Shown: positions 41,790 through 52,760, counted from the first letter of the stretch. The stretch: 64,000 nucleotides of DNA from Yoonia vestfoldensis (GCF_002158905.1 NZ_CP021431.1:3674001-3738000), one strand, 5' to 3'. Program-made: numbers and translations. The notes: generated from the sequence alone by a model not told the origin.

Positions 41790-43292
41790 TCAGCGGATGC
41801 GCTGCCCATTGGCCAGCACCTGACCATCGCCGGTGACTTGCAGGCGGGTTTCCAATTGGTCATTGCCGGTGGACCGCGCGAACATGCCCATCATCATGCG
41901 CGGTGCCATCATTTCTTCGGCCGACATCAGGCCCATCGCCACCAGTTTGTCCAGCAAGCCGTTCAGCCCGCTGATCTGGATGCTGACCTCGCCTTCGGGG
42001 CGGGGCAGCGGCGCAAAGCTGACCATATCGCTGTTGTCGAAGGTAAAGGCACCCTCGCCGGTGACGCTGGCACCTGCGGCCGAGATATCAAGATCGGTCA
42101 GCGTGACCTCGGACAATTCGAACGGCATGTCGCTGTTCATCATCGCCTGTTCCTGCGCGGGGTCCATCATGTCAAAGAGCGGCCGGGCCAGACCGGCAAG
42201 GCCGATCTTGATCGTCGCCGGATCGCGCGGCAGCACGTTGGAGGGATCGAATAATGACCAGATCATGTCGCTGACGGTCAGATCCGCCAGTTCGATGCCA
42301 AAGGCAAAGGGCTGTGCGGTTTTCGTGGCCGCGACGGGCATCTCGAGGGTGAACCCATAGGCAGAGAGGCCGATCTCGATCGGGAAGGGTGCTGCGGCCG
42401 ATACGATCCTGGCCATGATATCGGTCGTGCGACCCGCATAGGCAAGGCTATCTGCACTGATCTGCGTGGCCAGCATGCCCGCACCGGCGCTGATCGACCC
42501 GGCCATCTGATCGCCCTCTGCATTGATGTCGAACACATATTCGCCGCCATCCACAGTATAGCCGGCAGAAATAGAGCTGCCCTCCGCGATCTGGTTATTG
42601 TCATCAAACATGACGCCATCCAGCGGCATCGCCAATGCGGCCTGCATGGTCAGACCGTTGATCTTGCCGCCCATGGTGATGTATTCGCCCGCCGCATCGG
42701 GGATTTGCACATCCACCAGCAGATCGACCGATTCGAAGGCCCCTGCATAGGTCAGGTCGCGCATCGCGCCCAGACGGGTGGTATAGCTGCCTGTCAGGTT
42801 GTTGCCGGTCATGCTCAGATCGCCGGTAAAGGTGAAATCACCATCGACGACCCGGTCCAGCGCCACCTTGTAGCGATCCGCGCTGACGGCATAATTCATC
42901 GCATCCCTTGTGCCGCTGACGGTCATTTCCAGACCCGACTGGGTCACCAGAACGGTGGCCGCCATGCCTTGGCGATTTGTCAGCACGATGGGAAAGCTGT
43001 CTTGCATCGTCACGCTGACACTGCCGTCATCCTGTTCGACAAAGGTGACATCGCCCAGCGTGGCAAGGATTGTCAGCTCGTCCTCGATCATGGTCAGCGC
43101 GATGTCACGCACCATAAGCCGGTCGCCCAGCATATCCTCTGACCCGACAGACAGGCTATTGGGGCCGTAGATGGACAGCTGCGTCTTCCAATCGTCCCAG
43201 ACTTGCTGGGCGGTCACTTCGGCAAAAGCGGCGTTTCCGGTCAAGACTGCCGCCAGACAGACAGCACCACGCAAAGTCGTTCTATAGGTCAT
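41790..43292 (-). CDS. DUF2125 periplasmic protein
   Basis: This 500-residue protein has a signal peptide (MTYRTTLRGAVCLAAVLTG..AFA) and long beta-rich repeats of the sort seen in DUF2125 proteins, e.g. TAQQVWDDWKTQLSIYG and SGLNGLLDKLVAMGLM near the end. It has methionine-rich parts. Probably an envelope protein. The start at 43,292 gives a clean signal peptide. Confidence 0.8.
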   Translation of the reverse strand: MTYRTTLRGAVCLAAVLTGNAAFAEVTAQQVWDDWKTQLSIYGPNSLSVGSEDMLGDRLMVRDIALTMIEDELTILATLGDVTFVEQDDGSVSVTMQDSFPIVLTNRQGMAATVLVTQSGLEMTVSGTRDAMNYAVSADRYKVALDRVVDGDFTFTGDLSMTGNNLTGSYTTRLGAMRDLTYAGAFESVDLLVDVQIPDAAGEYITMGGKINGLTMQAALAMPLDGVMFDDNNQIAEGSSISAGYTVDGGEYVFDINAEGDQMAGSISAGAGMLATQISADSLAYAGRTTDIMARIVSAAAPFPIEIGLSAYGFTLEMPVAATKTAQPFAFGIELADLTVSDMIWSLFDPSNVLPRDPATIKIGLAGLARPLFDMMDPAQEQAMMNSDMPFELSEVTLTDLDISAAGASVTGEGAFTFDNSDMVSFAPLPRPEGEVSIQISGLNGLLDKLVAMGLMSAEEMMAPRMMMGMFARSTGNDQLETRLQVTGDGQVLANGQRIR

Positions 43293-43419
43293 CTGGTTCC
43301 CTTCTGTTCTGGTCAGTTCTGGGTCTGCCTTTCGGGTCCACGTCTTCCAACAGGGGCCAAGGCAGGATAGCATCTGTCAAACAGTTACCCATCCGCAGGC
43401 CAGACCGAAAGAGATTGAT

Positions 43420-44178
43420 GTGAAAAAGTTCGATATGATGGGAAAAACCGTGCTGATCACGGGGGCCAGCCGGGGTATTGGCGCGGCGGCTGCGCGGGAA
43501 TTTGCCGAATGTGGCGCAAATGTCTCTCTGATTGCGCGCAGCATGGATGATATCGCCCAGATTGCGGGCGAGATCGGTGAAAAGGCGCTGGCCATCCCTT
43601 GCGACGTGTCGCGCTATGGCGAGGTCGAGCAAGCCGTTGCCGCCACGGCCCATGCATTCGGCGGGCTGGATGTGTTGATCAATAATGCCGGGGTCGTCGA
43701 TCCGATGGGCTCTTTCGCGGATATTGATCCCGATGCATGGGCGCGCGCGGTGGATATCAACCTCAAGGGCGTCATGTATGGGATGCGCGCGGTTGTGCCG
43801 GGCATGATCGCGCAGGGGCATGGCACGATCCTGAATATCTCGTCCGGGGCGGCGCATAATCCGGTGCATGGCTGGACCGCTTATTGTGCCTCCAAGGCCG
43901 GTGCCTACATGCTGACCCGCACCGCCGATCTGGAATGCCGGGCCAAAGGGTTGCGGATCATGGGTCTGTCGCCCGGCACCGTTGCGACGCAAATGCAGCG
44001 CGACATCAAGGAATCCGGCATCAGCCCGGTCAGCCAGCTGGATTGGTCGGTGCATATCCCGCCCGAATGGCCCGCAAAGGCGCTGGTCTGGATGTGTCTG
44101 CCCGAGGCCGACCCCTATCTGGGCCAGGATATCAGCCTGCGCGAGCCTGAAATCCGCAAGATGGTTGGTCTGACATGA
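43420..44178 (+). CDS. Short-chain dehydrogenase/reductase
   Basis: This 252-residue SDR has the NAD(P) site TGASRGIGAAAA (residues 15-26), NNAGVVDPMG, the catalytic Ser in ISSGAAHNPVHG and YCASKAG (Tyr-x3-Lys). Start is GTG at 43,420 with a weak GAGA site; ATG 43,435 would shorten it by five residues. It overlaps the hydratase gene by four bases. The substrate is unknown. Confidence 0.9.
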   Translation: MKKFDMMGKTVLITGASRGIGAAAAREFAECGANVSLIARSMDDIAQIAGEIGEKALAIPCDVSRYGEVEQAVAATAHAFGGLDVLINNAGVVDPMGSFADIDPDAWARAVDINLKGVMYGMRAVVPGMIAQGHGTILNISSGAAHNPVHGWTAYCASKAGAYMLTRTADLECRAKGLRIMGLSPGTVATQMQRDIKESGISPVSQLDWSVHIPPEWPAKALVWMCLPEADPYLGQDISLREPEIRKMVGLT

Positions 44179-44789
44179 TCCGTCTGGACCGGGACGGCGA
44201 CAGCCTTGTCGTCACCATCGACCGGCCCGACAAGGCAGGTGCGCTGACCGCCGCGATGCTGGGCGAGCTGGCCGATATTGCCGAGGACGCGCGCGATGCA
44301 AAACTGCTGATCCTGACCGGCACGGGCCGCGTGTTCAGCGCCGGGGCCGATCTGGACGCTGCCCGCGCGGGGCTTGCCACCGATCCGGTCTGGGAACGTC
44401 TGTCAGGGGCCATTGCCGCCTGCCAAGGCCTGACCATCGCCGCGCTGAACGGCACGGCGGCGGGCGGTGCGCTGGGCATGGTGCTGGCCTGCGATCTGCG
44501 GATCGCCGTGGCGCAGACCCGGTTTTTCTATCCTGTCATGAAACTGGGCTTCCTGCCGCAGCCATCCGATCCCGCGCGGATGGCGCGGCTGATCGGGCCT
44601 GCGCGCGCCAAGATGATCCTGATGGCCGGGCAAAAGATCGCGGCGCAGACGGCGCTTGACTGGGGCCTGATCGACCTGATTGTGCCGGATGAGGCGCTGT
44701 TGCAGACCGCCCGCGATCTGGGGGTGGATGTCTGTGCCGCAGCCCCCGCCCATGTCGCCGCGATCAAGCGGATGATCGCCCCCGCATGA
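44175..44789 (+). CDS. Enoyl-CoA hydratase/isomerase family protein
   Basis: This 204-residue protein is shorter than the usual 255-260. It has the crotonase core: TGTGRVFSAGADLDAA (oxyanion strand), IAALNGTAAGGALGMVLACD and FFYPVMKLGFLPQP. The C-terminal helical part is reduced. Coupled by ATGA to both neighbours; it may act in a fatty or aromatic acid route with the SDR. Confidence 0.87.
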   Translation: MIRLDRDGDSLVVTIDRPDKAGALTAAMLGELADIAEDARDAKLLILTGTGRVFSAGADLDAARAGLATDPVWERLSGAIAACQGLTIAALNGTAAGGALGMVLACDLRIAVAQTRFFYPVMKLGFLPQPSDPARMARLIGPARAKMILMAGQKIAAQTALDWGLIDLIVPDEALLQTARDLGVDVCAAAPAHVAAIKRMIAPA

Positions 44790-45949
44790 CCCAGCTGATC
44801 GTGATCGGCGCAGGCCCTGCCGGTCTGATGGCCGCAGAAATGGCCGCGGCACAAGGCCAGCGGGTGACACTTATCGACGCGATGCCCTCTGTCGGGCGCA
44901 AGTTTCTGATGGCGGGCAAATCCGGGCTGAACCTGACCAAGAACGAGGATATGGCCCGCTATCTGGCCGCTTTCGGCCCTTTGCCCGCCAATCTGCGCGC
45001 CATTCTGGCCGATTTTGGCCCGCAGGATGTGATGCGCTGGGCCGAAGAACTGGACCAGCCTTTGTTCACCGGATCAACGGGGCGGGTCTTTCCCGTGGCG
45101 ATGAAAGCCTCGCCCTTGTTGCGCGCATGGCTGGCACGGCTGGGGGCGGCGGGTGTGACAGTGCAGACCCGCTGGCGCTGGAATGGCTGGCGGGGCGATG
45201 CTCTGCTGTTCGACACGCCCCAAGGCGCGCAGGTGATCGGGGCCAAGGCGGTGGTGCTGGCACTGGGCGGCGGCAGCTGGGCGCGGCTGGGGTCGGATGG
45301 CGCTTGGCAGCAGTATCTGCCCGATATCACCGCGCCCTTTGCGCCTGCGAATATGGGGTTCGTCGTGGATTGGTCGGCGCATATGACGCGCCACCTTGGC
45401 GCGCCGGTCAAGGCGGTGGCGATGTCGGCAGGGGCGGCCACGACGCGGGGCGAATGCATCATTTCAGCGCGCGGGATCGAAGGCGGTGGCATCTATGCGC
45501 TATCGCGCGCGATCCGCGATGGCGCGCCGCTGGTCATGGACCTGTTGCCCGACTGGACCTTGGCGCAGTTGCGCAGCGCATTGGCGAAACCGCGCGGCAA
45601 GGCCAGCATGACCAACCACCTGCGCAAAGTGCTGCGGCTGGACCCCGTCCGCCTTGCGCTGCTGGCGGAATTCGGCTTGCCCTATCCCGATGATCTGGCC
45701 CCGCTGATCAAGGCGCTGCCCATCCGGCACGCAGGCCCGCGCCCGCTGGACGAGGCGATTTCCACGGCGGGCGGTGTCCGGCTGGATGCGCTGAGCGATG
45801 ATTTGATGCTGCAACAGCGCCCCGGCGTCTTTTGCGCCGGTGAGATGCTGGATTGGGAGGCCCCGACCGGTGGCTACCTGATCAGCGCCTGCATGGCGAC
45901 CGGGCGCCGGGCGGGATTGGCCGCTGCGGATTACGCCAAAAGCCGCTGA
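44786..45949 (+). CDS. NAD(P)/FAD-dependent oxidoreductase, TIGR03862/BaiN-like
   Basis: This 387-residue flavoprotein starts with the FAD site LIVIGAGPAGLMAAEMA and has VGRKFLMAGKSGLNLT and the C-terminal GVFCAGEMLDWEAPTGGYL, typical of the HI0933/TIGR03862 family. The substrate is unknown. Its end overlaps the opposing glutathione transferase by 19 bases. Confidence 0.88.
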   Translation: MTQLIVIGAGPAGLMAAEMAAAQGQRVTLIDAMPSVGRKFLMAGKSGLNLTKNEDMARYLAAFGPLPANLRAILADFGPQDVMRWAEELDQPLFTGSTGRVFPVAMKASPLLRAWLARLGAAGVTVQTRWRWNGWRGDALLFDTPQGAQVIGAKAVVLALGGGSWARLGSDGAWQQYLPDITAPFAPANMGFVVDWSAHMTRHLGAPVKAVAMSAGAATTRGECIISARGIEGGGIYALSRAIRDGAPLVMDLLPDWTLAQLRSALAKPRGKASMTNHLRKVLRLDPVRLALLAEFGLPYPDDLAPLIKALPIRHAGPRPLDEAISTAGGVRLDALSDDLMLQQRPGVFCAGEMLDWEAPTGGYLISACMATGRRAGLAAADYAKSR

Positions 45950-46512
45950 AACGCGGGGCGGTCGCGCATGCGCTGCTGATAGGCCTGCACCGGCGCGGGG
46001 CTGATGTCGAATTTGATCCCCGCACCCCAATTCAGGCAATGCGCGCACAGGATATCCGCAATCGTGAAATCATCCCCCATCAGGCAATCGCCCGCGATAC
46101 GCGGGGCCAGACGGTCAAGACTGCGCGCCCATTCCCAGCGCAAACTGTCCTTGATCGCGGGCAGGCGCTGGGTTTCTGGCAGGATGAAACTATGCTTTGC
46201 CGCCATCCACAGGATCGCGTCCATTTCATCCAGCACCATATGCATCAGCGCGTCATGATGCGCGCGGGCAATCGTGCCGGGGGCGGGGATCAGCGCCCCG
46301 TGCCGGTCGGCCAGATAGGTCATGATCGCGGTGGAATCCGTCAGGGCCTCATCCTCGGTGACCAGAACCGGCACCTTGCCAGAGGGATTCAGCGCCCTGA
46401 CCGCATCCGACCCCGGCATGTCGGGCAGATGGGTATAAGGCGCGCCCAATTCTTCGAGCGCCCAAAGTACCCGCAAGGCGCGCGATTTTTTCGGACCGAT
46501 GATCTGATACAT
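45931..46512 (-). CDS. Glutathione S-transferase family protein
   Basis: This 193-residue protein has a thioredoxin-like N-terminal half (SRALRVLWALEELGAPYTHL, NPSGKVPVLVTEDEALTDST, where SGKVPVL and the following Glu/Ser bind glutathione) and a helical C-terminal half (DDFTIADILCAHCLNWG). The start MYQIIGPKK at 46,512 is typical. Substrate unknown. Confidence 0.9.
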   Translation of the reverse strand: MYQIIGPKKSRALRVLWALEELGAPYTHLPDMPGSDAVRALNPSGKVPVLVTEDEALTDSTAIMTYLADRHGALIPAPGTIARAHHDALMHMVLDEMDAILWMAAKHSFILPETQRLPAIKDSLRWEWARSLDRLAPRIAGDCLMGDDFTIADILCAHCLNWGAGIKFDISPAPVQAYQQRMRDRPAFQRLLA

Positions 46513-46935
46513 GCTGGCTCCCCCTCTTTGACGGCATAAGGCGGCGTTCTGCTGTGCTTTGCAAGGCCATTTGCCAATGCGACGGGATCTATGCGCGCCG
46601 CCTGCGCCGCTGGCGTTTGAGGTCAACTGTTGCAATTGGGCATCTGTTTGGCCCGGGCAAATCCGACAAATCGGCGCGATCAGACCGATCAACTGGCCCC
46701 AAACGCGGCAAAGCCGGCCAATCAAGGGCGGGAATGACCAATGTTTATTGGCGTGCTGCCAGCGGGCGGATCATCCCCTGCGTGCGCGCGGCTTTCCCCG
46801 ATCCGGTCCCTGCGCAATCCGGCCATTCGTGCCAGCGGGACAGAGACTTGGTTTTTTGAGAACAGCCTGATTTAATACAGATATGTGGATCGTCACGCCG
46901 TGGCATACCACGCTTGCATTAATGGGAGTACCGAT
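46513..46935. other. Gene-free interval with a candidate promoter
   Basis: No convincing gene lies in these 423 bases. Near the right end TTGGTT (46,848-46,853), a 17-base spacer and TTTAAT (46,871-46,876) could drive the small membrane protein gene. I see no tRNA or hairpin of note. Confidence 0.4.
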
Positions 46936-47139
46936 ATGCGCCTTACAACTACACTTGCTGCATCCGCAGTCATCGCCGTTTCCGCCGTTGCTGCCAATGC
47001 AGGCAGCCTTGCCCCAGCCACGATGGAAGCCCCCGTTGTCGTGATGACAGAGCCAGCACCTGCCGGTTCGTCCGTCAACCCTGCTTTCGTCGTTGTCGGC
47101 GTTCTGGCTGCTTTGCTGATCGCAGCGGCGTCTGATTGA
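46936..47139 (+). CDS. Small exported or membrane protein
   Basis: This 67-residue protein has a signal peptide (MRLTTTLAASAVIAVSAVAANA) and a second hydrophobic stretch at the C-terminus (PAFVVVGVLAALLIAAASD). A good ribosome site (GGGAG) precedes the ATG at 46,936. Short proteins of this form are common in Rhodobacterales, but I know no function. A terminator follows. Confidence 0.7.
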   Translation: MRLTTTLAASAVIAVSAVAANAGSLAPATMEAPVVVMTEPAPAGSSVNPAFVVVGVLAALLIAAASD

Positions 47140-47170
47140 TCTTTGCGCGCGACCATAGGGTCGGGTCAGG

Positions 47171-47196
47171 AAAGGCAGACCTTCGGGTCTGCCTTT
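47171..47196. terminator. Bidirectional rho-independent terminator
   Basis: AAAGGCAGACC TTCG GGTCTGCCTTTT is a perfect 11-bp stem with a UUCG tetraloop. It serves the small membrane protein gene (plus) and holA (minus). Confidence 0.92.
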
Positions 47197-47200
47197 TGCG

Positions 47201-48223
47201 TTAGCGCCGGGCCATCATCGCAAGGCGGATCAGCGTGCGTTCCATTAGCGCCGCCTGCGGCGCGGTGCTGGCGGATCGCAGTTGCAAATCGGTATCGGTC
47301 AGCGCGGTCAGCGCCTTTTCCAGACGGTCGCGGCCCCAATGGGTGACCTGGCGCGCGATCTTGTCGCGGCGCGGGCCAAAGACGGGCGGGCGCAACCGCG
47401 CGACCCCGGAACTGGCACCGCCCGGATCAGAGGCCACGACATGCAGCCGCCGGAAATGCCGCATCGCCCCGATGCACAGCGTCACGGGCGTGACCCCTTG
47501 CGCATATAACCCGCGCAGCACCGGTCCCAGCTGATCGACCTGCCCGGCGGTGACCACATCCAGCACATCATCGACATCAACCTCGGCCGATTGCGGCGCA
47601 TTGGCCATGATATCAGCGATGGTCAGCGGCGTGGCATCGCCCTGTTTATAAAGGCCGACCTTATCCACCGTCTGCCGGAAATCGCCCGGTTCCAGCGTAT
47701 TGGCCAGCGCGAAGAGCGCATCCATCACGTCGCGCCCCGGCTGGTCCAGCCCGGCATCCGACAAGGCGCGCGCGATATCGGACATGCTGGGCGGGTCATC
47801 ATAGATGCCGATGGCCATGGCGTTGCGGTGGGTCTCGAAGGCTTTGCGCAGGGTGGATTTGGCGGTCAGCTGGCCTGCGGTCACCACCAGCTGCGCATCA
47901 CCCTGCCGCCAATCGGCCAGTGCGGCCTCGATCAGTTTGGACAGGGTGTCGGTCGCATCCTCGACAAAGGCGACGCGGTGACCGGGGAAAAACCCCTGCG
48001 CCTTGATCGCATCATCCAGCAGGGCCGCATCCTTGCGCAGATCGGCGGCATTGATGCGGGTCAGGCGCATTTCCTCTTCGCCCTGCGGGCCGATCAGGGC
48101 GGCGATCGCCTGTTGGCGCTTGGCCGCCACGCGCATCGGATCGGCGCCAAAGATCAGCAGGCCCGCATGGGCCGGATCGGGTTTGCGCAGATATCCTGCG
48201 GCAGCATCGCCTGCCAGTTTCAT
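47201..48223 (-). CDS. holA: DNA polymerase III subunit delta
   Basis: This 340-residue clamp-loader subunit shows AGLLIFGADPMRVAAKRQQA near residue 20, PGHRVAFVEDATD and a C-terminal helical collar domain ending ALMERTLIRLAMMARR. The gene order leuS-lptE-holA is standard in proteobacteria. The start at 48,223 overlaps the lptE stop by four bases. Confidence 0.92.
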   Translation of the reverse strand: MKLAGDAAAGYLRKPDPAHAGLLIFGADPMRVAAKRQQAIAALIGPQGEEEMRLTRINAADLRKDAALLDDAIKAQGFFPGHRVAFVEDATDTLSKLIEAALADWRQGDAQLVVTAGQLTAKSTLRKAFETHRNAMAIGIYDDPPSMSDIARALSDAGLDQPGRDVMDALFALANTLEPGDFRQTVDKVGLYKQGDATPLTIADIMANAPQSAEVDVDDVLDVVTAGQVDQLGPVLRGLYAQGVTPVTLCIGAMRHFRRLHVVASDPGGASSGVARLRPPVFGPRRDKIARQVTHWGRDRLEKALTALTDTDLQLRSASTAPQAALMERTLIRLAMMARR

Positions 48224-48705
48224 CGCGGCAGGCCCGGCGCCAGCAGCAACAGGCGGCTGACGATCATATCGGCCAAGGCCACGGATAGCCGCGCGGTCGC
48301 GTCCGTTTCGGCGGCTTGGGTCGCTGTCGTCGATCCGGTGGCGGCATAGCTGGTAAAGGTCTCGTGGCGGCCACTGGCCAGTGTTTCGCCCGTCGTGGCA
48401 TGGGTCAAGACCCATGTGACGGTGCCGAGCACGTTGAAACGCTGGTTATCCCCCGATGTCGTGATCGCAAGACTGCGCCGCCGGTCGGTGATCTGGGCGC
48501 GCAGCACATAGGCCGGCACTTCCGTCACCCCCAGCCGCTGTTCCAGCCTTTCACGCAGCCGGAACCCCGGCACGGTGTCGCGTGTCTCAAAGGTGATCTG
48601 GCCGCGCAGGACATTATCCTCGCCATAGACCGGCGCGAACCCACACCCGCCGAGCGCCAAGAGCCCCAGCAGATATAGGCGGCGAGAGAGGGTCCTAGAT
48701 GACAA
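48220..48705 (-). CDS. lptE: LPS-assembly lipoprotein LptE
   Basis: This 161-residue protein has a lipoprotein signal with lipobox LGGC ([19 protein letters not shown]) and the LptE body, including [11 protein letters not shown] and [11 protein letters not shown]. LptE plugs LptD in the outer membrane to deliver LPS. No ATG is available; TTG at 48,705 overlaps the leuS end by 11 bases and is the best start. Confidence 0.87.
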   Translation of the reverse strand: MSSRTLSRRLYLLGLLALGGCGFAPVYGEDNVLRGQITFETRDTVPGFRLRERLEQRLGVTEVPAYVLRAQITDRRRSLAITTSGDNQRFNVLGTVTWVLTHATTGETLASGRHETFTSYAATGSTTATQAAETDATARLSVALADMIVSRLLLLAPGLPR

Positions 48706-51226
48706 TGTTCACAATCCGTCCGGGCACCACGATCAGTTTCTTGACATTAGCGCCATCCAGCGCCTTTTGCACCACATCCAGCGCCAGCACGGCGGTTTCC
48801 ACCGCTTGCTTGCTGGCATCGGCGGGGACGACAATCTCTGTCCGGCGCTTGCCGTTGATCTGCACCGGCAGGGTGACGGTATCGGATACCAGCATCGCGG
48901 GATCGGCCACAGGCCAGGGGGCCGTGGTGATCAGGCATGCACCGCCAAGGCTGACCCAGATTTCCTCGGCCAGATGTGGGGTCATCGGCGACATCAGCTG
49001 CGCCAGCACCAGCGCCGCCTGCCGCTTGGTGGCGGCAGAGGCATTGGATTTGCCCAAGACATTGGTAAAGGCATAAAGTTTCGCAATCGCCGCGTTAAAG
49101 CCGAAGGTTTCCAGCCCCATCGTCACATCATGGATGCAGCGATGCATCGCGCGCAGCAGATCATCATCGCCGGTGCCGGTTGCATCGGGGGCCGCCGCGA
49201 TTTCAGAGGCGATCCGGTAAACGCGGGCAAGGTGTTTATAGGTCGCATCCGCGCCCGATGCTGTCCATTCCACGTCGCGTTCGGGCGGGCTGTCGGACAG
49301 CACGAACCAGCGCGCGGTATCGGCACCATATTGCGCAAGGATATCATCGGGATCGACGACGTTTTTCTTGGATTTCGACATCTTGGCCGAGGGGATCACC
49401 TCGACCGGGGTGCCATCGGCCAATTGGCCGTTCTTCACATCTTGGGGGAAATGGTAAACGGGGCGGCCCGCATCATCGCGGGTCATATAGATTTCATGCG
49501 TCACCATGCCTTGGGTGAATAGCGCGTTGAAGGGTTCAATCGCGGTCTCGGGCAGATGGCCGGTGATCTGCATCGCGCGGGCAAAGAAGCGGCTGTAGAG
49601 CAGATGCAGGATCGCATGTTCAATGCCGCCGATATATTGATCGACGTTCATCCAATAGGCCGCATCGTCCAGATCGGTCGGCGTCGGCGCATCGGGGGCG
49701 GTGAAACGGGCGAAATACCACGAGGAATCGACGAAAGTATCCATCGTATCGGTTTCGCGCAGCGCAGGCTTGCCGCAGGCGGGGCAGGCACAATTGCGCC
49801 ATGTCGGATGGCGGTCCAAAGGATTGCCGGGCACGTCAAAGGTGACGTCATAGGGCAGCTCGATGGGCAGGTTTTCTTTCTTTTCGGGCACGGCACCGCA
49901 GTCGTCGCAATGCACGATGGGGATGGGACAGCCCCAATAGCGCTGGCGCGACAGGCCCCAGTCGCGCAGGCGGAACTTGGTGACACCTTGGCCGATGCCA
50001 TTGGCCTCGCAATAGGCGATGGCGGCATCGACGGCCTGTTCGCCGGTCTGCCATGTATCACCCGCGAAACCCTTGGTATAGAACACCTTTTCGGTCTTGG
50101 GCGGCACATAGGCGGTGGCCAGATCATGCGGCGCATCGGCACCGGGCAAAAAGGTCGCGATGATCGGCAAACCGTATTTCGTGGCGAAATCGAAATCGCG
50201 CTGGTCATGGGCGGGGCAACCAAAGATCGCGCCGGTGCCGTAATCCATCAAGATGAAATTCGCGATATAGACCGGCAGTTCGGGCTGGCCCGCCATCGGG
50301 TGTTTCACGGTCAGGCCGGTGTCATAGCCCAGCTTTTCGGCCTTTTCGATAGCCTCGGCCGTGGTGCCACCCTTGCGGCATTCGGCGCAGAAGGCGGCGA
50401 GCTTTGCATCCTTGGCTTCCAATTCCTTGGCCAGCGGGTGGTCGGGCGAGATGCCGACAAAGGACGCGCCCAGCAAAGTGTCGGGGCGGGTGGTATAGAC
50501 CTCGATCTGGCCGCCGTCGGTGCGGGTAAAGCTGAATTGCAAGCCGCGCGATTTGCCGATCCAATTGGCCTGCATCAGCTTGACCTTGGCGGGCCAATTG
50601 TCCAGCCCGTCGATGGCTGACAGCAATTCCTCGGAATAATCGGAAATCTTGAAGAACCATTGCACCAACTCGCGGCGTTCAACATCGGCACCGGACCGCC
50701 AGCCCTTGCCGTCGATCACCTGTTCATTGGCCAGCACGGTCATATCGACCGGGTCCCAGTTCACCACGGCCTTTTTGCGATAGATCAGGCCCTTGGACAG
50801 AAAGTCGATGAACAGGGCCTGCTGCTGGCCGTAATATTCGGGATCGCAGGTGGCGAATTCGCGGGTCCAGTCGATGGACAGGCCCAAGGGTTTCATCTGC
50901 GCGCGCATGTCGGCGATGTTCTGATAGGTCCAGTCCTTGGGGTGCCCGCCCGAGGCCATCGCCGCGTTTTCGGCGGGCATCCCGAACGCATCCCAGCCCA
51001 TCGGATGCAGCACGTTATGGCCCGTCGCCAGCTTATAGCGCGCGATCACATCGCCCATCGTGTAATTGCGCACATGGCCGATATGGATACGCCCCGACGG
51101 ATAGGGGAACATTTCCAGCACATAATATTTGGGTTTGTCCGCGCTGCGATGGGCGGCAAAGATCTGGCCCTCGGCCCAGATGTCTTGCCATTTCGGTTCG
51201 ATTGCAGCGGGAGAGTAAGAAGTCAT
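48695..51226 (-). CDS. leuS: Leucyl-tRNA synthetase
   Basis: This 843-residue class I synthetase has the HIGH-type motif [15 protein letters not shown] (about residues 40-54), an editing domain with [12 protein letters not shown], and [14 protein letters not shown]. Length is normal. The start [14 protein letters not shown] at 51,226 is the family start. It leads the leuS-lptE-holA operon. Confidence 0.97.
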   Translation of the reverse strand: MTSYSPAAIEPKWQDIWAEGQIFAAHRSADKPKYYVLEMFPYPSGRIHIGHVRNYTMGDVIARYKLATGHNVLHPMGWDAFGMPAENAAMASGGHPKDWTYQNIADMRAQMKPLGLSIDWTREFATCDPEYYGQQQALFIDFLSKGLIYRKKAVVNWDPVDMTVLANEQVIDGKGWRSGADVERRELVQWFFKISDYSEELLSAIDGLDNWPAKVKLMQANWIGKSRGLQFSFTRTDGGQIEVYTTRPDTLLGASFVGISPDHPLAKELEAKDAKLAAFCAECRKGGTTAEAIEKAEKLGYDTGLTVKHPMAGQPELPVYIANFILMDYGTGAIFGCPAHDQRDFDFATKYGLPIIATFLPGADAPHDLATAYVPPKTEKVFYTKGFAGDTWQTGEQAVDAAIAYCEANGIGQGVTKFRLRDWGLSRQRYWGCPIPIVHCDDCGAVPEKKENLPIELPYDVTFDVPGNPLDRHPTWRNCACPACGKPALRETDTMDTFVDSSWYFARFTAPDAPTPTDLDDAAYWMNVDQYIGGIEHAILHLLYSRFFARAMQITGHLPETAIEPFNALFTQGMVTHEIYMTRDDAGRPVYHFPQDVKNGQLADGTPVEVIPSAKMSKSKKNVVDPDDILAQYGADTARWFVLSDSPPERDVEWTASGADATYKHLARVYRIASEIAAAPDATGTGDDDLLRAMHRCIHDVTMGLETFGFNAAIAKLYAFTNVLGKSNASAATKRQAALVLAQLMSPMTPHLAEEIWVSLGGACLITTAPWPVADPAMLVSDTVTLPVQINGKRRTEIVVPADASKQAVETAVLALDVVQKALDGANVKKLIVVPGRIVNIVI

Positions 51227-51306
51227 TTCAAGGTCTTTCACACGGGCACGGGCGTTGCGACCGTCATAATCCGGCACGGCGGCGATGGCTATACCCGCAA
51301 ACGCAA

Positions 51307-51330
51307 AGAGCGGCCCCGAAAGGCCGCTCT
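51307..51330 (-). terminator. Rho-independent terminator after the porin
   Basis: AGAGCGGCC-loop-GGCCGCTCT forms a 9-bp stem with a TTTGCGTTT tail on the minus strand. It ends the porin message before leuS. Confidence 0.87.
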
Positions 51331-51355
51331 CGCTTAGGAATGTCGAGGGTTCTGA

Positions 51356-52534
51356 TTAGAACGAGAACGACAGTTCAACAGTTGTGCCGACCTGGTAGTC
51401 AGGACCACCAACTTCGTCGTCGTCGATTGCGCCACCGGTCTCTGCGTCAGCATAGGAGATCAGCAGTTCTGCGCCACCGCCCAGATCATATACGCCTGCG
51501 ACGTAGAAGTCTGTGCCAGAGTTCGACACACCAGCAGTCGTACCGGTGTCATCAGACTGGTCGTACATACCGGCCAGCAGTGTCAGGCCGTTGCCCAGGT
51601 CGTATGCGCCGTCGAGACCGACTTTGTTCACGCCTTGGTCATAATCGTAGTCCAGAGCAACAGAGAGTGGGCCGTCTGCATAAGCAACGGTTGCACCGTA
51701 GTTGTCTTCGCTACCGCCGTCATCTTCGGACACATAGTAGACTGTGGCAGTCACTGGGCCGAATGGGTAGGAAACCTGGATACCGGTCGAGTTTTCGTCA
51801 GCTGTTTCGTTCGACGCATAGGCCAGACGGACAGTTGCACCGGCTACAGTTGTGCCAACCGACAGACCGTAGATTTCGCTGTTGCTGAAATCACCGTTTT
51901 CGGTCGCAGCGTCGTAAGCACCAGTCGTGCCAATGGCTTCTTCCTGGTATGCAACAGCGAAGCTGAACGCACCCAGATCGCCGGAAGCACCGAACGACAC
52001 TTGGTCATATTCTTCGGTTGTTGCGACGGAAACACGATCGCCACCAGCATCGCTCAGCGTAACCGACAAGGACATGTCGATGCCGCCATAGGTCAGGTCG
52101 CCGCGCAGAACGTTTTCGCCGTCAGCTTCGGAGAAGCCGTCAGCTTCCATGTCGCCAGCAGCCGACCACTGTGTTTCAGCAGCAAAGGATGTGTCACCCA
52201 GGTACAGGCCAGCATTTTCGGTTGTCAGCGACAGCACAACGACGTCGGAAGAAACGGACTGACCGTTGGTTTCGTCAACGATGTCGAACTCGAACGACGC
52301 ACCAGCGGTCACGCCATTGTCCAGCGCCATGGTGCCGGCAACGTTCAGGTCGCCTTCCCAGTAGAAGCCGTCGTTGTCGCCGATCGATGTGCCGGTGAAA
52401 CCGGTGGCCAGATCGCCGTCATCGTTGAAGCCCAGTGTGAAGTCGCCGGAGAAGCTTACGCCGGTGTGTCCATCAGCAGCTGCAGCGCCAGCAAAGGCGA
52501 CCAGTGCAGTTGTTGTAAGAAGGATGCTTTTCAT
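51356..52534 (-). CDS. Outer membrane porin
   Basis: This 392-residue protein has a signal peptide (MKSILLTTTALVAFAGAAAA) and an acidic beta-barrel body with alternating strands, ending in the aromatic motif VELSFSF that BamA recognises. It is of the Rhodobacter-type general porin family. Lower-GC codon choice and a strong terminator suit a highly expressed gene. Confidence 0.92.
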   Translation of the reverse strand: MKSILLTTTALVAFAGAAAADGHTGVSFSGDFTLGFNDDGDLATGFTGTSIGDNDGFYWEGDLNVAGTMALDNGVTAGASFEFDIVDETNGQSVSSDVVVLSLTTENAGLYLGDTSFAAETQWSAAGDMEADGFSEADGENVLRGDLTYGGIDMSLSVTLSDAGGDRVSVATTEEYDQVSFGASGDLGAFSFAVAYQEEAIGTTGAYDAATENGDFSNSEIYGLSVGTTVAGATVRLAYASNETADENSTGIQVSYPFGPVTATVYYVSEDDGGSEDNYGATVAYADGPLSVALDYDYDQGVNKVGLDGAYDLGNGLTLLAGMYDQSDDTGTTAGVSNSGTDFYVAGVYDLGGGAELLISYADAETGGAIDDDEVGGPDYQVGTTVELSFSF

Positions 52535-52760
52535 TGGATAATTCCCTCGTGTTTTGCATTCCCAAGAATGCCAGATATTCCAGCATTGCCGACTAATTGC
52601 GCCCAACGCCCCTGACACTCAAGTTAAAGTGGCTGGTTTCAGGAGTCTTGCTGACAAATGATGCATCAAGGCCACACAATCTTTTGCACCCATGACAGCC
52701 GTGCCAAAGGGCGCTATCTGGGCCAGAACACCCTTGTGCCCCATGTTTGAAGGACGTTCC